Shown here: positions 32,953 to 42,116 of the stretch, piece by piece
How positions within the stretch are numbered: the stretch's first letter is position 1
Layout: every line of letters starts with the position of its first letter
Assembly (NCBI GenBank): GCA_947493585.1
Contig: CANLRI010000001.1
Coordinates: 992,001 to 1,056,000 of the forward strand
DNA from: an uncultured Planococcus sp.
GTDB lineage: Bacteria > Bacillota > Bacilli > Bacillales_A > Planococcaceae
Direction: 5' to 3'
Length of the DNA: 64,000 nucleotides
Position numbers and translations under genes: made by a program
Notes under the pieces: model-generated
The model's database searches: none
The model's input: the letters and a program-made list of their open reading frames with translations, nothing else
What the model was told of the DNA's origin: nothing

Positions 32953-33573
32953 ATGATTGTTGGAGATTTTAGTGAAGAAAAGAAGCAGCCCAAGCGCTCA
33001 AACGCAGCGGCGAGGTTGCTGGAAGTTGTAGTTGCCGTTCTGATGTTACTGGTCTTATCGCCATTATTGCTAGCAGTTGCCATCTTGATCCGCATCGAAT
33101 CACCAGGGCCTGCCATGTTCAAGCAGCAGCGTGGCGGTCTTTATGGGCGGCATTTCACGATTTACAAATTCCGGACGATGGAGCATGGGCGGGATAAAAA
33201 GCGCAACCGCATCGATCCATTCGACGGCGATCCGAGCATTACAAAAGTCGGCAATATTCTCCGCAAAACCAGCATCGATGAATTGCCTCAGCTGATCAAC
33301 ATCGTCAAAGGCGATATGTCGTTCATCGGACCGCGCCCGACCGTCACCGACCAGACCGACAATTACAACGAATACCAGAAGCAACGGCTGATGGTGAAGC
33401 CAGGAGTCACAGGCCTTGCGCAAGTGAGTGGACGCAACAGCTTGACTTGGGATGAAAAAATCGACATCGACATCGATTACATCAACCGCAAAAGCCTGCG
33501 CCTGGATTTGTATATTTTAGTGCAGACGGTAGTCAAAGTGTTCCGGACAGAAGAAATCTATGAAAAAAGCTGA
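32953..33573 (+). CDS. undecaprenyl-phosphate sugar phosphotransferase (initiating enzyme)
   Basis: A 206-residue bacterial sugar transferase (polyprenyl-phosphate glycosyl-1-phosphate transferase, EpsL/PglC-like size). One membrane helix (about residues 19-43) is followed by the conserved ESPGPAMFKQQRGG, FTIYKFRTM, RKTSIDELPQLINI, SFIGPRPTV and KPGVTGLAQVSGRN. It starts the lipid-linked repeat unit by moving a sugar phosphate to undecaprenyl phosphate. ATG 32953 follows a GAGGAGGAGG run; ATG 32926 overlaps the previous gene and is less likely. Confidence 0.92.
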   Translation: MIVGDFSEEKKQPKRSNAAARLLEVVVAVLMLLVLSPLLLAVAILIRIESPGPAMFKQQRGGLYGRHFTIYKFRTMEHGRDKKRNRIDPFDGDPSITKVGNILRKTSIDELPQLINIVKGDMSFIGPRPTVTDQTDNYNEYQKQRLMVKPGVTGLAQVSGRNSLTWDEKIDIDIDYINRKSLRLDLYILVQTVVKVFRTEEIYEKS

Positions 33574-33588
33574 GCGGAGGATAATGCC

Positions 33589-34767
33589 ATGACAACCAAA
33601 CTGATACATGCCGTCACTGTTTCGGAAAGTTTGAGCTTTATGGATGGCCAATTGCGCTACTTGAAAGACAAGGGGTTCGAGCCGAAAGCATTGAGTTCCA
33701 AAGGACCCGGGTTCGAGGAGTTTCAATCAAGTGAACAAGTCGAAATGCTCGAGTTGCCGATGGACAGGGGGATTTCACCCCTTCACGACCTTCAATCGCT
33801 TGCCCGCTGCATTGCGTTATTTCGTAAAGAACGCCCGTTAGTCGTCAATGCCAGCACGCCAAAAGCCGGTCTCGTGGTCACTGTGGCAGCGCGAATATGC
33901 GGCGTGCCTGTGCGAATCTACACGATGCGTGGCTTGCGGATGGAGACGACTGCGGGATGGAAGCGTAATTTATTATTGACTATGGAAAAAATTGCGGCAT
34001 CTTCTGCGACGCATTGTTTGGCAGTATCGGATAGTTTACGGGAGCGGGCAGTCGAATTCGGCATCGCCAGTGAAGAAAAAATTAGCGTGCTTGGAAAAGG
34101 CAGCGGTGATGGCTTTGATGTTGCGAGATTCCAAGCCACACCGGAAATTGCGGCAGCCAAGGAGGCACTTCGTGAACAATACAACATCCACAAAGAACAT
34201 ACCATTCTCGGTTTTGTCGGCAGGTTGACAAGAGACAAAGGCGTCAATGAACTGGTCGCAGCCTTTAAACTGCTAAGCCTTGAAAACGAGCGTTTGCGCT
34301 TGCTCATCGTCGGCGATTACGAGGACGACGACCCAGTGGAAGAAAGTGTGAAATGGGAAATCGACAACAACCCAAAAATTATCAAAACCGGATTTCTTCC
34401 GGATCCGGTCGCATATTACCATTTGATGGACATTTTCGTGTTCCTGACCAAACGTGAGGGTTTTGGCAATGTGTCGATCGAAGCGGCTTTATGCGGGTTG
34501 CCGGTTATTGCATCCGATGTCACGGGAGCGCGCAATACGATCGTCGACGAAAAGACCGGTTTGCTGGTAGATCCTGAAAACCTCCAGGAAATCACAGAAA
34601 CGATCCATAAGTTAATCGCATCCGACAGTTTGCGCGCGCGGTTTGGGGAAGCCGGGCGGGAATGGGCAAGCGCTCATTTCAGCAACGAGGTGCTATGGAA
34701 GGAACTGGACAGTTTTTATAAAAACTGTCTTGGCGAGTCGCTGGTGCCAGCCGGCGAATTGAACTAA
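33589..34767 (+). CDS. GT4-family glycosyltransferase, paralogue 1
   Basis: A 392-residue GT-B glycosyltransferase. The N-terminal acceptor domain begins LIHAVTVSESLSFMDGQLRYL; the donor domain carries GFVGRLTRDKGVNELV and the EX7E-like signature REGFGNVSIEAALCGLPVIASDVTGA. AGCGGAGG precedes the ATG. It is collinear with the enzyme at 35907 and the two probably add successive sugars; donor sugars are unknown. Confidence 0.88.
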   Translation: MTTKLIHAVTVSESLSFMDGQLRYLKDKGFEPKALSSKGPGFEEFQSSEQVEMLELPMDRGISPLHDLQSLARCIALFRKERPLVVNASTPKAGLVVTVAARICGVPVRIYTMRGLRMETTAGWKRNLLLTMEKIAASSATHCLAVSDSLRERAVEFGIASEEKISVLGKGSGDGFDVARFQATPEIAAAKEALREQYNIHKEHTILGFVGRLTRDKGVNELVAAFKLLSLENERLRLLIVGDYEDDDPVEESVKWEIDNNPKIIKTGFLPDPVAYYHLMDIFVFLTKREGFGNVSIEAALCGLPVIASDVTGARNTIVDEKTGLLVDPENLQEITETIHKLIASDSLRARFGEAGREWASAHFSNEVLWKELDSFYKNCLGESLVPAGELN

Positions 34768-34813
34768 GGGTTCGAGTCATGCGGGGAAAATCGAAAACAA
34801 AGGGGAGTTTCAT

Positions 34814-35890
34814 TTGAAAACATATTATTATATTGCGTCTGCTGGAGTGCTGGGAGTCAAAACGAATATCAAAAATTTCGGCTGGTCATACGGCCATAAT
34901 GTTCCGGAAGGCACGAGAGAACAATACGAACGCTGTGTGGTTCGCATGCAGGTCGAGATGAAGGAATTCAATGACGATGCTGAACACGAAGCAATGGGGA
35001 AATACCATTATTTCAGCGGTAGGCCGGGGGATGACAAAATATATTACACACGTAATTACGCAGGAAAAGGGCGCATGCGCATTCGCGCGGAAGGTTTTTT
35101 GACAGACGAGCCGAAAATCACGGTCAACCGTGCATATTATAAACTCATCACCCACCGGATTATGAACTTACATTCCATCGGTTACATCATGACCGACCTG
35201 GCAACGCTGCTGTTATTGAAAAAGGGCTATGCGCCGATTCATTGTTCAGCGTTCAAAAAAAATGAATCGATTTTGACAGTGTTTGCCCCGCCGGATACCG
35301 GCAAGACCTTAAGCAGCATGACGGCTTGCATGGAACACGGCGCTGAATTCATCGCAGAGGATCTGGCCATCACAGATGGCAAAACCATCCATTCCGTTCC
35401 ATGGACAAGTACATTCCGCTATTACTCCACCGTCGAGCAAGGCATGGGCGCGAAGATCAAGAACCGCGTCGATAAACTATTGCCGGTCATGGAATATATC
35501 AGCTTTAAAAAGCCGGATCCCATTACAGAATACGTTGGAGAACAATCGATACTCGACCATCAAGTGGTGACGCATGTCGCCATTCTGGAACGCGGCGACG
35601 ATTATGTTGCAGAACAAACCGAAGCCGTAGCGCTCCAGAAACTGATGAATTTAAACCGCTATGAATTCAATTATTTGCGCTCACCGCTTCTTACGGCATA
35701 TGAATTCTTCAATCCTGAGTTGAACATTGACCAGGCGCTCGCGAATGAACGCGAAGTTTTGACAAAACTGATCCGGGGCAGCGAGAAAGTATTTTCCGTG
35801 AAAAAGAATAACGCTACCCATTATACGAAGGAACTACTCGAACAAATCGGCAGCCCTATTGCACCTGTAAAAGCAGTGCAAGGCGCTTGA
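34814..35890 (+). CDS. HPr-kinase-like P-loop protein
   Basis: A 358-residue protein whose middle third resembles the kinase core of HPr kinase/phosphorylase. GYAPIHCSAFKKNESILTV precedes the P-loop APPDTGKT (lysine 164), and EFIAEDLAITDG (E182-D183) corresponds to the Walker B/LADD region. The N-terminal domain is unlike HprK and the HprK signature segments are not obvious, so it is not the HPr kinase of carbon control. Stand-alone HprK-like kinases occur in peptide and surface-polymer clusters and may phosphorylate small molecules or sugars. Its place between two glycosyltransferases suggests modification of the glycan or its precursor. It starts at TTG 34814 behind AAAGGGGAG. Confidence 0.7.
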   Translation: MKTYYYIASAGVLGVKTNIKNFGWSYGHNVPEGTREQYERCVVRMQVEMKEFNDDAEHEAMGKYHYFSGRPGDDKIYYTRNYAGKGRMRIRAEGFLTDEPKITVNRAYYKLITHRIMNLHSIGYIMTDLATLLLLKKGYAPIHCSAFKKNESILTVFAPPDTGKTLSSMTACMEHGAEFIAEDLAITDGKTIHSVPWTSTFRYYSTVEQGMGAKIKNRVDKLLPVMEYISFKKPDPITEYVGEQSILDHQVVTHVAILERGDDYVAEQTEAVALQKLMNLNRYEFNYLRSPLLTAYEFFNPELNIDQALANEREVLTKLIRGSEKVFSVKKNNATHYTKELLEQIGSPIAPVKAVQGA

Positions 35891-35906
35891 AAGGGAGCGG
35901 TCCATC

Positions 35907-37085
35907 ATGTCAGCGAAAGTATTGCACGCCATGACCATTGCCCAAAGCCTGCAATTGGTGAAGGGACAATTAAAGACATTGGAAACGCGCGGCTATGAAG
36001 TGAAGGCATTGAGTTCTGAAGGAAGCTACGCGGAAATTTTTGAACACGAAGAAGGCGTGAAAGTGGTGCACGTCAATATGGAACGCGAAATTGCCTTGAA
36101 AAAAGATCTGGAATCGCTGTTTGCCTGCATCCGCCTCATCCGCTCTGAAAAACCGGATATCGTCAATGCCGGAACACCGAAAGCTGGGTTGATCGTGTCG
36201 CTCGCTGCGTATTTCTGCAGGGTGCCGGTACGCATCTATAACGTGCTCGGTTTGCGCCTGGAGACAACCGGTGGTATCAAGCGCCAAATCCTTCTGATGA
36301 CAGAGAAAATCGCCGCTGCCTCCTCGACCCATATGCTAGCAGTATCGCCTAGCTTAAAGCGCCAAATTGTTGAACTTGGCATCGCCCCCGCTGATAAAAT
36401 CAAGATTCTTGGGCACGGCAGCGTCAACGGCTTCGATCTCGCGCGGTTTGAACTGGATGGTGAGATGGAGCGGCGTGTGACAGAAAAGCGTAAAGCATAT
36501 GGATGGACCGGCGACGAACTCGTGCTCGGGTCGATGGGGCGCATCACCAAAGACAAAGGCATTGACGAAACGGTGCGGGCGTTCACGGAACTGCACGATC
36601 AGCACCCGAATTTGCGGCTGCTGATCGTCGGTGATTACGAATCGGCTGATGCGGTTTCCGAGTGGACGCGAGAGACGATCACCGACCATCCTCATATCGT
36701 CCACGAGGATTACCAATTGGACCCCGTACCGTTTTATCATTTGATGGATCTGTTTTTATTCCTCACAAAACGCGAAGGGTTCGGCAATGTATCGGCGGAA
36801 GCGGCGCTGACTGGAATACCGGTCATTGCAGCGGACGTCACAGGCGCGCGAGATACCTTGGTGGACGGAGAGACGGGCTATTTGGTCGATCCTGACAGCC
36901 ACGCAGATGTGATGGGGAAGCTGGAACAATTGATCAGCGACCCTATGCTGCGTAAAGAGTTAGGGGCAGCCGGCCAACAGTGGGTACGCCAAAACTTCAG
37001 CAACGAAGCCTTGTGGGAAGAGATGGACAATTATTACCGAAACTGTTTGTTGGAGCGGTCAGGTGTGCTTGGTGAAGTGCAATAA
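35907..37085 (+). CDS. GT4-family glycosyltransferase, paralogue 2
   Basis: A 392-residue paralogue of the enzyme at 33589, with the same opening VLHAMTIAQSLQLVKGQLKTL, GSMGRITKDKGIDETV and KREGFGNVSAEAALTGIPVIAADVTGA. AAAGGGAG precedes ATG 35907. It is the last gene of the operon and the right end of the polysaccharide locus. A convergent terminator follows. Confidence 0.88.
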   Translation: MSAKVLHAMTIAQSLQLVKGQLKTLETRGYEVKALSSEGSYAEIFEHEEGVKVVHVNMEREIALKKDLESLFACIRLIRSEKPDIVNAGTPKAGLIVSLAAYFCRVPVRIYNVLGLRLETTGGIKRQILLMTEKIAAASSTHMLAVSPSLKRQIVELGIAPADKIKILGHGSVNGFDLARFELDGEMERRVTEKRKAYGWTGDELVLGSMGRITKDKGIDETVRAFTELHDQHPNLRLLIVGDYESADAVSEWTRETITDHPHIVHEDYQLDPVPFYHLMDLFLFLTKREGFGNVSAEAALTGIPVIAADVTGARDTLVDGETGYLVDPDSHADVMGKLEQLISDPMLRKELGAAGQQWVRQNFSNEALWEEMDNYYRNCLLERSGVLGEVQ

Positions 37086-37137
37086 AATGTGGAGCCACTC
37101 ATTTGTTTCCCGTCACTAACTAGATTTAAGGCGTACA

Positions 37138-37167
37138 AAAACCCGGCATGCTGCATGCCGGGTTTTA
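37138..37167. terminator. bidirectional terminator
   Basis: AAACCCGGCATGC pairs perfectly with GCATGCCGGGTTT, flanked by A and T tracts, between the convergent GT4 and GDYXXLXY genes. Confidence 0.9.
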
Positions 37168-37176
37168 TTGTTACGA

Positions 37177-37623
37177 TTATTCTGATCTAGGGGCGATGCT
37201 GATGGGACGGATAGAACCCCATGGTGCAACGTCAATGGTCACTTCAAGGTCGATCGCTTCTTCAAGTTCAGGGCCTCGGCCTTGCTCGACATAAAAATTT
37301 TCAAGCTGTGGAGCGACGACGCGGCGGTCGTATTTGCTGCCGTTGATGGCACCAAAGAACGGGCGCTCTTCGATGCGGTCGATGACGGCATAGCCATCAT
37401 CACCTTCTGTCAAAGTGAAATAGACGGCGCCGTCGCGAATTCCAGCAGGCGCGTCGAGGTCCGGATACTGCAGCATGACGTATTCTCCATAAAATGGATC
37501 AAACGGGTCATAAGGTTCAGCGCGCAATAAATATTCGTCGCCGAACCAAGAAGTGGCGTAGAAGCTGACGACGAGCAATGCGACAAAGATGGTCTGCAGA
37601 GCAGGCATTAGCCATTTCTTCAT
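37177..37623 (-). CDS. GDYXXLXY-domain protein
   Basis: A 148-residue protein with one N-terminal membrane segment (or uncleaved signal) and an extracytoplasmic domain. The signature occurs as GEYVMLQY near residue 46, with glutamate for aspartate. It overlaps the DUF2157 gene by four bases; these two families commonly occur together, so they probably form one membrane complex. Function is unknown. Confidence 0.8.
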   Translation of the reverse strand: MKKWLMPALQTIFVALLVVSFYATSWFGDEYLLRAEPYDPFDPFYGEYVMLQYPDLDAPAGIRDGAVYFTLTEGDDGYAVIDRIEERPFFGAINGSKYDRRVVAPQLENFYVEQGRGPELEEAIDLEVTIDVAPWGSIRPISIAPRSE

Positions 37624-38801
37624 GTCACTGCACCTTCTTTCTTGCGGTTAAGCCACCAGGCAATGCCTGACAGCACGAACAGCAGGATGGCGCCAATCAG
37701 GAAGAACAGCGACATGTCGAGCCGTTCCCACGCGTAGATAACATAGATGACGAATTGGACGACGATGAAATAGACGAAGCCCAAAGCGAGCGGCTGATCT
37801 TGACGCTGGGCGATGATCAAATAGGCGAGTGCGGTCAACTCCGCGACGATGGCCAGTGCAATGGCTGTTTCATCGAAGAGCATAAAGCCCACAAGTCCGA
37901 GTACGCCAAGCCACATTAAATGGCGTTCACGGAAGTACGCAAGTGCCAGCACTGCAGCCCCAGCTATTGCAAGAGCGATTGATTCCGGCATGGTCAATTC
38001 AGCGAAAGACATATCGCTTTCCCCGCGAATCGCCAGGAAGACAACGAGCTGGATTCCCCCAACAATCAGATAAAGGGGGCTCAACAGCTTGTGCTTGTCT
38101 TGAGGGATCAACAGCAAGAGCAGTGTCAGTGCGAACAAGACCCAGATCGGCACAAGCGGGCTGTCGATGTCCCATAGGTTCCACACGAGAAAACCGGAAC
38201 CGAACAGCAAGAGCCAACTGAAGATCATCGTCGGCCCATCTTTGCTCAGGAAGAACCAAGCGAGCGTGACGGCGATGAACAGAAGCCATTCGATCAAACC
38301 GATGCCGGGAGCTGCCGATGTCAGGATGGTGATCCCGCTAATGAACGCCAGGACGGTAAATGCGGAATGGCGTAAAATGAAGAAATGCGCGATGGCGGCA
38401 ATGAACAACGCCCATGGCACGATGCTAGAACCGGTTCCAAGGTGGAAAGTTTGGCCAGTCACAATTAAACTCGCACCAAACATCACATAGCCGAGAATGC
38501 GGAAAATAACCGGATGGCCAAAATGTTTTTTCTCAGAGAAATGAGCGAGCACATAAAAAATCCACATGAGTGTTACGACCATACCGACCTTCGCGATAGC
38601 CGGTATCGCTTGCCAGTTGGCGGCAATAAAACTGAAAACGGCGAGCGCGAAAAAGATTAAGCCGATGATGAGCAAAAGAGGCAGTTTGCGCTTTTTCGGC
38701 TGACGGGTTTCAAAAGCCCGGATGCGCTCGGCCGTCTCTTGGTCGATGAGCCCTTCAGCACGCCACTGAGCGAGCTTGCGTTCCCATTCCATATAGGACA
38801 C
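37620..38801 (-). CDS. DUF2157 multi-pass membrane protein
   Basis: A 393-residue protein. The cytoplasmic N-terminus WERKLAQWRAEGLIDQETAERIRAFE is the DUF2157 signature (a short helical hairpin resembling SHOCT-like regions), followed by about 12 hydrophobic helices. It is the first gene of a two-gene operon with the GDYXXLXY protein. Function is unknown. GGAGG precedes the start. Confidence 0.85.
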   Translation of the reverse strand: MSYMEWERKLAQWRAEGLIDQETAERIRAFETRQPKKRKLPLLLIIGLIFFALAVFSFIAANWQAIPAIAKVGMVVTLMWIFYVLAHFSEKKHFGHPVIFRILGYVMFGASLIVTGQTFHLGTGSSIVPWALFIAAIAHFFILRHSAFTVLAFISGITILTSAAPGIGLIEWLLFIAVTLAWFFLSKDGPTMIFSWLLLFGSGFLVWNLWDIDSPLVPIWVLFALTLLLLLIPQDKHKLLSPLYLIVGGIQLVVFLAIRGESDMSFAELTMPESIALAIAGAAVLALAYFRERHLMWLGVLGLVGFMLFDETAIALAIVAELTALAYLIIAQRQDQPLALGFVYFIVVQFVIYVIYAWERLDMSLFFLIGAILLFVLSGIAWWLNRKKEGAVT

Positions 38802-39075
38802 CTCCCTAATTATTAACTGTATTATAAACCTATATTGTCAGAAATGACAGAAAACATGACTATTTTCTAGGTCTTTTTTAGCAATTCGGTGTGTGTAAAA
38901 TTTGAATTCATAGCAAATGGTTTCGACAATGAATTTTGCAGTTTTTACAGGAAAGAACCTGTGTAAAAAGGGTTGGAGCTGCTTGATGGCGAAAGTTAAA
39001 ACATATAGTAAAGAGCGGAAAACTTGCCTCGGCAGCGCCAAGGATTTCGCTGGATAAAAACGAAATGGCTGGAGC

Positions 39076-39372
39076 GTGAAAGCGGTGGAGCTTGTATATG
39101 AATGGATGGGCCATATTCAATTGGGGGTATTTTTGCTGGCGCCGCTATTATTGCCGTGGTGGCTGAAGCGATATATCTGGCTTGGTTTTGTGGCAGCCGG
39201 GTATGTACTTTACATAGCATGGGGGCTGTACCTTCAAGCTGTAGGAACTATGGAAGATTTCAGCACCGGTTTCGGCATGATGATCTTGCCATACTTGGCA
39301 GGAATCTCACTATTCGGCTATTTGCTTCAAAAGTCGGTTGATCATGCAAAGCATAACGGTTCGGAGGAATAG
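39076..39372 (+). CDS. small three-helix membrane protein, unknown
   Basis: A 98-residue hydrophobic protein with three membrane helices and a short charged tail (KSVDHAKHNGSEE). Starts at GTG 39076, GTG 39085 or ATG 39106 are all possible and none has an ideal ribosome site. It lies just before a flavin reductase gene on the same strand. I do not recognise the family. The 270 bases before it show no other gene. Confidence 0.55.
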   Translation: MKAVELVYEWMGHIQLGVFLLAPLLLPWWLKRYIWLGFVAAGYVLYIAWGLYLQAVGTMEDFSTGFGMMILPYLAGISLFGYLLQKSVDHAKHNGSEE

Positions 39373-39390
39373 AAAAGGGAGTGGACATTG

Positions 39391-40032
39391 GTGATCATCG
39401 ATCCAACAAAACAAACGAGCAAGGAAAATTATAAGTTGCTGATCGGCAGCGTATTGCCGCGGCCGATTGCCTGGGTGTCATCAGTCTCGTCCGCTGGTGA
39501 GTTGAATTTGGCGCCGTTCAGTTTTTTTACGGTTGCTTCGCGCAATCCGCCAATGCTGATCTTTTCGATTGGTGAAGGGGTCGAGGAAAGGGCAGGAACG
39601 GTGAAAGACACACTGAAGAATATCCGTGAGCGGGAGGAGTTTGTCGTCAATATCGTTTCTGCAGCCCTTGCGAACGAAATGGCGAAAACCGGCGAGCACG
39701 TCGCGCCGGACGTCGACGAATTCGCATATGCAGGCTTGACGCCTGCAAGGTCCGAAGCAGTTTCAGTGCCTCGCGTAAAAGAAGCACCCGTCAGTATGGA
39801 ATGTGAGCTCGTTCAAGTCATTCCGCTTGGCGACGACCATCTTGTCATCGGCAAAGTGCTGCGCTACCATGTCGCGGATGAATTATATAATAATGGCAGA
39901 ATCGATACGAAAAAACTGGCACCGATTGGGCGGCTGGCAGGAAATTATTCGCCTGTAGAATCGATGTTTTCGTTGCCGAACGAGCATTTGGAAGAATATT
40001 TGCGGCCGCCGGTAGATAAAGACCGGGAGTAG
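39391..40032 (+). CDS. flavin reductase family protein
   Basis: A 213-residue FMN-binding split-barrel protein. IIDPTKQTSKENYKLLIGSVLPRPIAWVSS and LNLAPFSFFTVASRNPPM are the flavin-reductase/flavoredoxin hallmarks. GTG 39391 behind GGGAGTGG gives the usual N-terminus. Redox partner is unknown. Confidence 0.85.
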   Translation: MIIDPTKQTSKENYKLLIGSVLPRPIAWVSSVSSAGELNLAPFSFFTVASRNPPMLIFSIGEGVEERAGTVKDTLKNIREREEFVVNIVSAALANEMAKTGEHVAPDVDEFAYAGLTPARSEAVSVPRVKEAPVSMECELVQVIPLGDDHLVIGKVLRYHVADELYNNGRIDTKKLAPIGRLAGNYSPVESMFSLPNEHLEEYLRPPVDKDRE

Positions 40033-40057
40033 CCGCGCCCACGGGGAGGGATGCTTC

Positions 40058-40615
40058 ATGGCCCTAAATGTTGAAAATCTCAGATTCGAACGCTTGCGCC
40101 GGGAACATTTGCCGCAGCTGTACGAATGGATCACGAAAGAGCCGCAGATCAACCGTTTTTGGGGATATAGCTATAATGGAACTTACGGAGAATTCGTGCG
40201 CGAATTTGTCGGCAGCATCAAAGGGCGGGACCCGACTGAACCTTATCTTATCTATTACTTGGAACAACCGATCGGCTATATCCAAACATTCCGGTGGAGC
40301 GACTATCCGGGCAGTGAACAATTTCCGGAATTGCAGAAGGCAGCGGGGCTTGATATTCTCATCGGGGCGCCCGAATACCGCGGCAAAGGTTTCGGGCAAG
40401 CAATCATCCGACGCTTTTTAGAGGAAGTGGTGTTTCGTGATGGCTCGGTGACTTGCTGCGTGACTGATCCTGATATTCGCAATCGTCCAGCAATCCGTGC
40501 TTATGAAAAAGTTGGTTTCGAAATTGTCCGGCGCGTAGAGGAAGTGTCAGAAATCACGCGGCCGGTATGGTTTATGCGAGTTGGGCGAAAGCACCTGGAA
40601 CGAAAGAAATCCTAG
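40058..40615 (+). CDS. GNAT acetyltransferase, AAC(6')-like
   Basis: A 185-residue GNAT enzyme of the Acetyltransf_8 / AAC(6')-like type. LDILIGAPEYRGKGFGQAIIRRFLEE carries the acetyl-CoA-binding R/Q-x-x-G-x-G/A loop, and DPDIRNRPAIRAYEKVGF is the typical fourth motif. Homologues include aminoglycoside 6'-acetyltransferases and siderophore or lysine acetyltransferases; nothing here shows that it confers resistance. GGGGAGGG precedes the ATG. Confidence 0.82.
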   Translation: MALNVENLRFERLRREHLPQLYEWITKEPQINRFWGYSYNGTYGEFVREFVGSIKGRDPTEPYLIYYLEQPIGYIQTFRWSDYPGSEQFPELQKAAGLDILIGAPEYRGKGFGQAIIRRFLEEVVFRDGSVTCCVTDPDIRNRPAIRAYEKVGFEIVRRVEEVSEITRPVWFMRVGRKHLERKKS

Positions 40616-40636
40616 CCGAAAATGGCTAGGGTTTTA
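40611..40636. terminator. bidirectional terminator
   Basis: CCTAGCC pairs with GGCTAGG around GAAAAT and overlaps the stop of the GNAT gene; the convergent MBL gene ends just to the right. Confidence 0.75.
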
Positions 40637-41336
40637 ATTTTTGCTCGGCGTCGCGGATTGCTTGTTCCATGAAACGTACAGGATGGTCAAGCATGCGGCC
40701 GTGCCCGACAGCGAGAAAACTTGGCTGCAGCAAGGTCAATTTCTTGGCGCTTGCGAGTGCTGTTCGCTTGTCCCACGTCGCCAGTGCCGGAAACGGGAAC
40801 AGTGGCTTGAAAGTCCCGGAAACAGCAGTGCCACCGCGTGTTTGGAAGGCATCTCCCGCAAGTAAGACGCCAGAGCGTCTATCGAAAAAGGAAATCGATC
40901 CCGGGGAATGCCCGGGGGATAGCACAACTTCGAGTGAGCCGACCCGGTCGCCTTCTTGCAACAGGCGGTCCGGGGTTGTCTGGATGTTTTTCGGGATTCC
41001 GCCTTTAACGGGTTTGCCCCCATCTTCAGGCGATGGATTTTTATCTCCTGAGAGAATTTTTGCTTCCCGTTTCGAGACAGAGACCTGCGCCGCAGGAAAC
41101 TGTTTTTTCAACGCGTCGAGTGCGCCGACGTGATCGACATGGGCATGTGTCAGCGCGATTTCTGTGATCGGCTTGCCGATGGTTTTCGCCGCCAAAGCAA
41201 TGTCTCTTGCCGCGAAACCTAAAGCGCAATCGACGAGCGTCAAGCCCTCCTGTTCTTCGACCAAATAACAATTTACCGGGAACACTGTAGGCATAAAAGC
41301 CAGTTGATAAACATTCTGCACTTTCTTGACCCGCAT
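40626..41336 (-). CDS. MBL-fold metallohydrolase (glyoxalase II-like)
   Basis: A 236-residue MBL-fold protein. It carries NCYLVEEQEGLTLVDCALG, the metal motif THAHVDHVGA, SPGHSPGSISFFD and LAGDAF, the order seen in glyoxalase II-like and lactamase-B hydrolases. ATG 41336 follows AAAAGGAG; a TTG at 41345 is in frame but unlikely. The substrate is unknown. Confidence 0.85.
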   Translation of the reverse strand: MRVKKVQNVYQLAFMPTVFPVNCYLVEEQEGLTLVDCALGFAARDIALAAKTIGKPITEIALTHAHVDHVGALDALKKQFPAAQVSVSKREAKILSGDKNPSPEDGGKPVKGGIPKNIQTTPDRLLQEGDRVGSLEVVLSPGHSPGSISFFDRRSGVLLAGDAFQTRGGTAVSGTFKPLFPFPALATWDKRTALASAKKLTLLQPSFLAVGHGRMLDHPVRFMEQAIRDAEQKLKP

Positions 41337-41476
41337 GACCGACAACTCCTTTTAAATGATTACTGTCATTTTATCGCAATTGGCTGGTGAAAAGAAGCCG
41401 GTGGCAAATAGTTGTGCAGAGAACAAAGCTGGCGCATAATGTCCGTAGATTGTTTTTACTGGAGGAGGAAAAGCTG

Positions 41477-42022
41477 TTGGTTAAGTTAAAAGGCGTGGTG
41501 CCTGTCATGCGCAACATAAAGGAGTTTGAACGGCTGCTTGCCAGTGACCAGGAAACCATTATCTTCCTGGAAGTCAGGCTTGCCCAGCTCAAGCCGCTCG
41601 TTGTGGCTGCCAAGAAGGCTGGCAAGAAAGTGATCTTGCATGCCGATTTGATTCAAGGCTTGAAAACGGACGCATATGGCATTGAGTATTTGGTACGGGA
41701 AGTAAAACCGGACGGCATCGTCTCGACAAGAAGCAATGTCATTGCTCTCGCGAAAAAAAACAAATTGACGACGATCCAGCGATTGTTTTTGCTCGACAGC
41801 CATGCGCTTGAACATAATTTAAGCTTGATTGACCAAGTAAAACCGGATTATATCGAGTTATTGCCGGGCCTTATTCCGTCGATCATCAAAGAAGTGCACG
41901 AACGGACCGGCATTCCGATCATTGCAGGCGGTTTGATCCGCACAAGAGAAGATATCGAACTTGCTTACCAAGGCGGAGCGGAAGCCGTTTCGACATCTCA
42001 GGCAGAGCTGTGGGATACCTGA
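41477..42022 (+). CDS. glpP: glycerol uptake operon antiterminator GlpP
   Basis: A 181-residue protein matching GlpP of B. subtilis: VVPVMRNIKEFERLL, IIFLEVRLAQLKPLV, VILHADLIQGLKTD, GIVSTRSNVI and IAGGLIRTREDIELAYQGGAEAVSTS. GlpP binds glycerol-3-phosphate and prevents termination in the leaders of the glycerol genes. TTG 41477 behind GGAGGAGG gives the usual protein; the longer frame from 41387 has no site. The matching leader terminators are at 42181 and 44740. Confidence 0.93.
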   Translation: MVKLKGVVPVMRNIKEFERLLASDQETIIFLEVRLAQLKPLVVAAKKAGKKVILHADLIQGLKTDAYGIEYLVREVKPDGIVSTRSNVIALAKKNKLTTIQRLFLLDSHALEHNLSLIDQVKPDYIELLPGLIPSIIKEVHERTGIPIIAGGLIRTREDIELAYQGGAEAVSTSQAELWDT

Positions 42023-42116
42023 TTTTGTAAAACCAATTTTCGGCGAGCGCTCTTCGGAAAGGGTGAGTGCCGATTTTTTCAATTTCCATCACTCCCAGAT
42101 AACCCCCAAATAATTG

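Noticed and set aside
34814..35890. Identification as HPr kinase/phosphorylase (hprK)
   Set aside because: Only the P-loop core resembles HprK; the N-terminal domain differs, and the locus lacks lgt or other usual hprK neighbours.
40058..40615. Call as an aminoglycoside resistance gene
   Set aside because: It is only AAC(6')-like in fold; chromosomal housekeeping GNATs look the same and nothing nearby suggests resistance.
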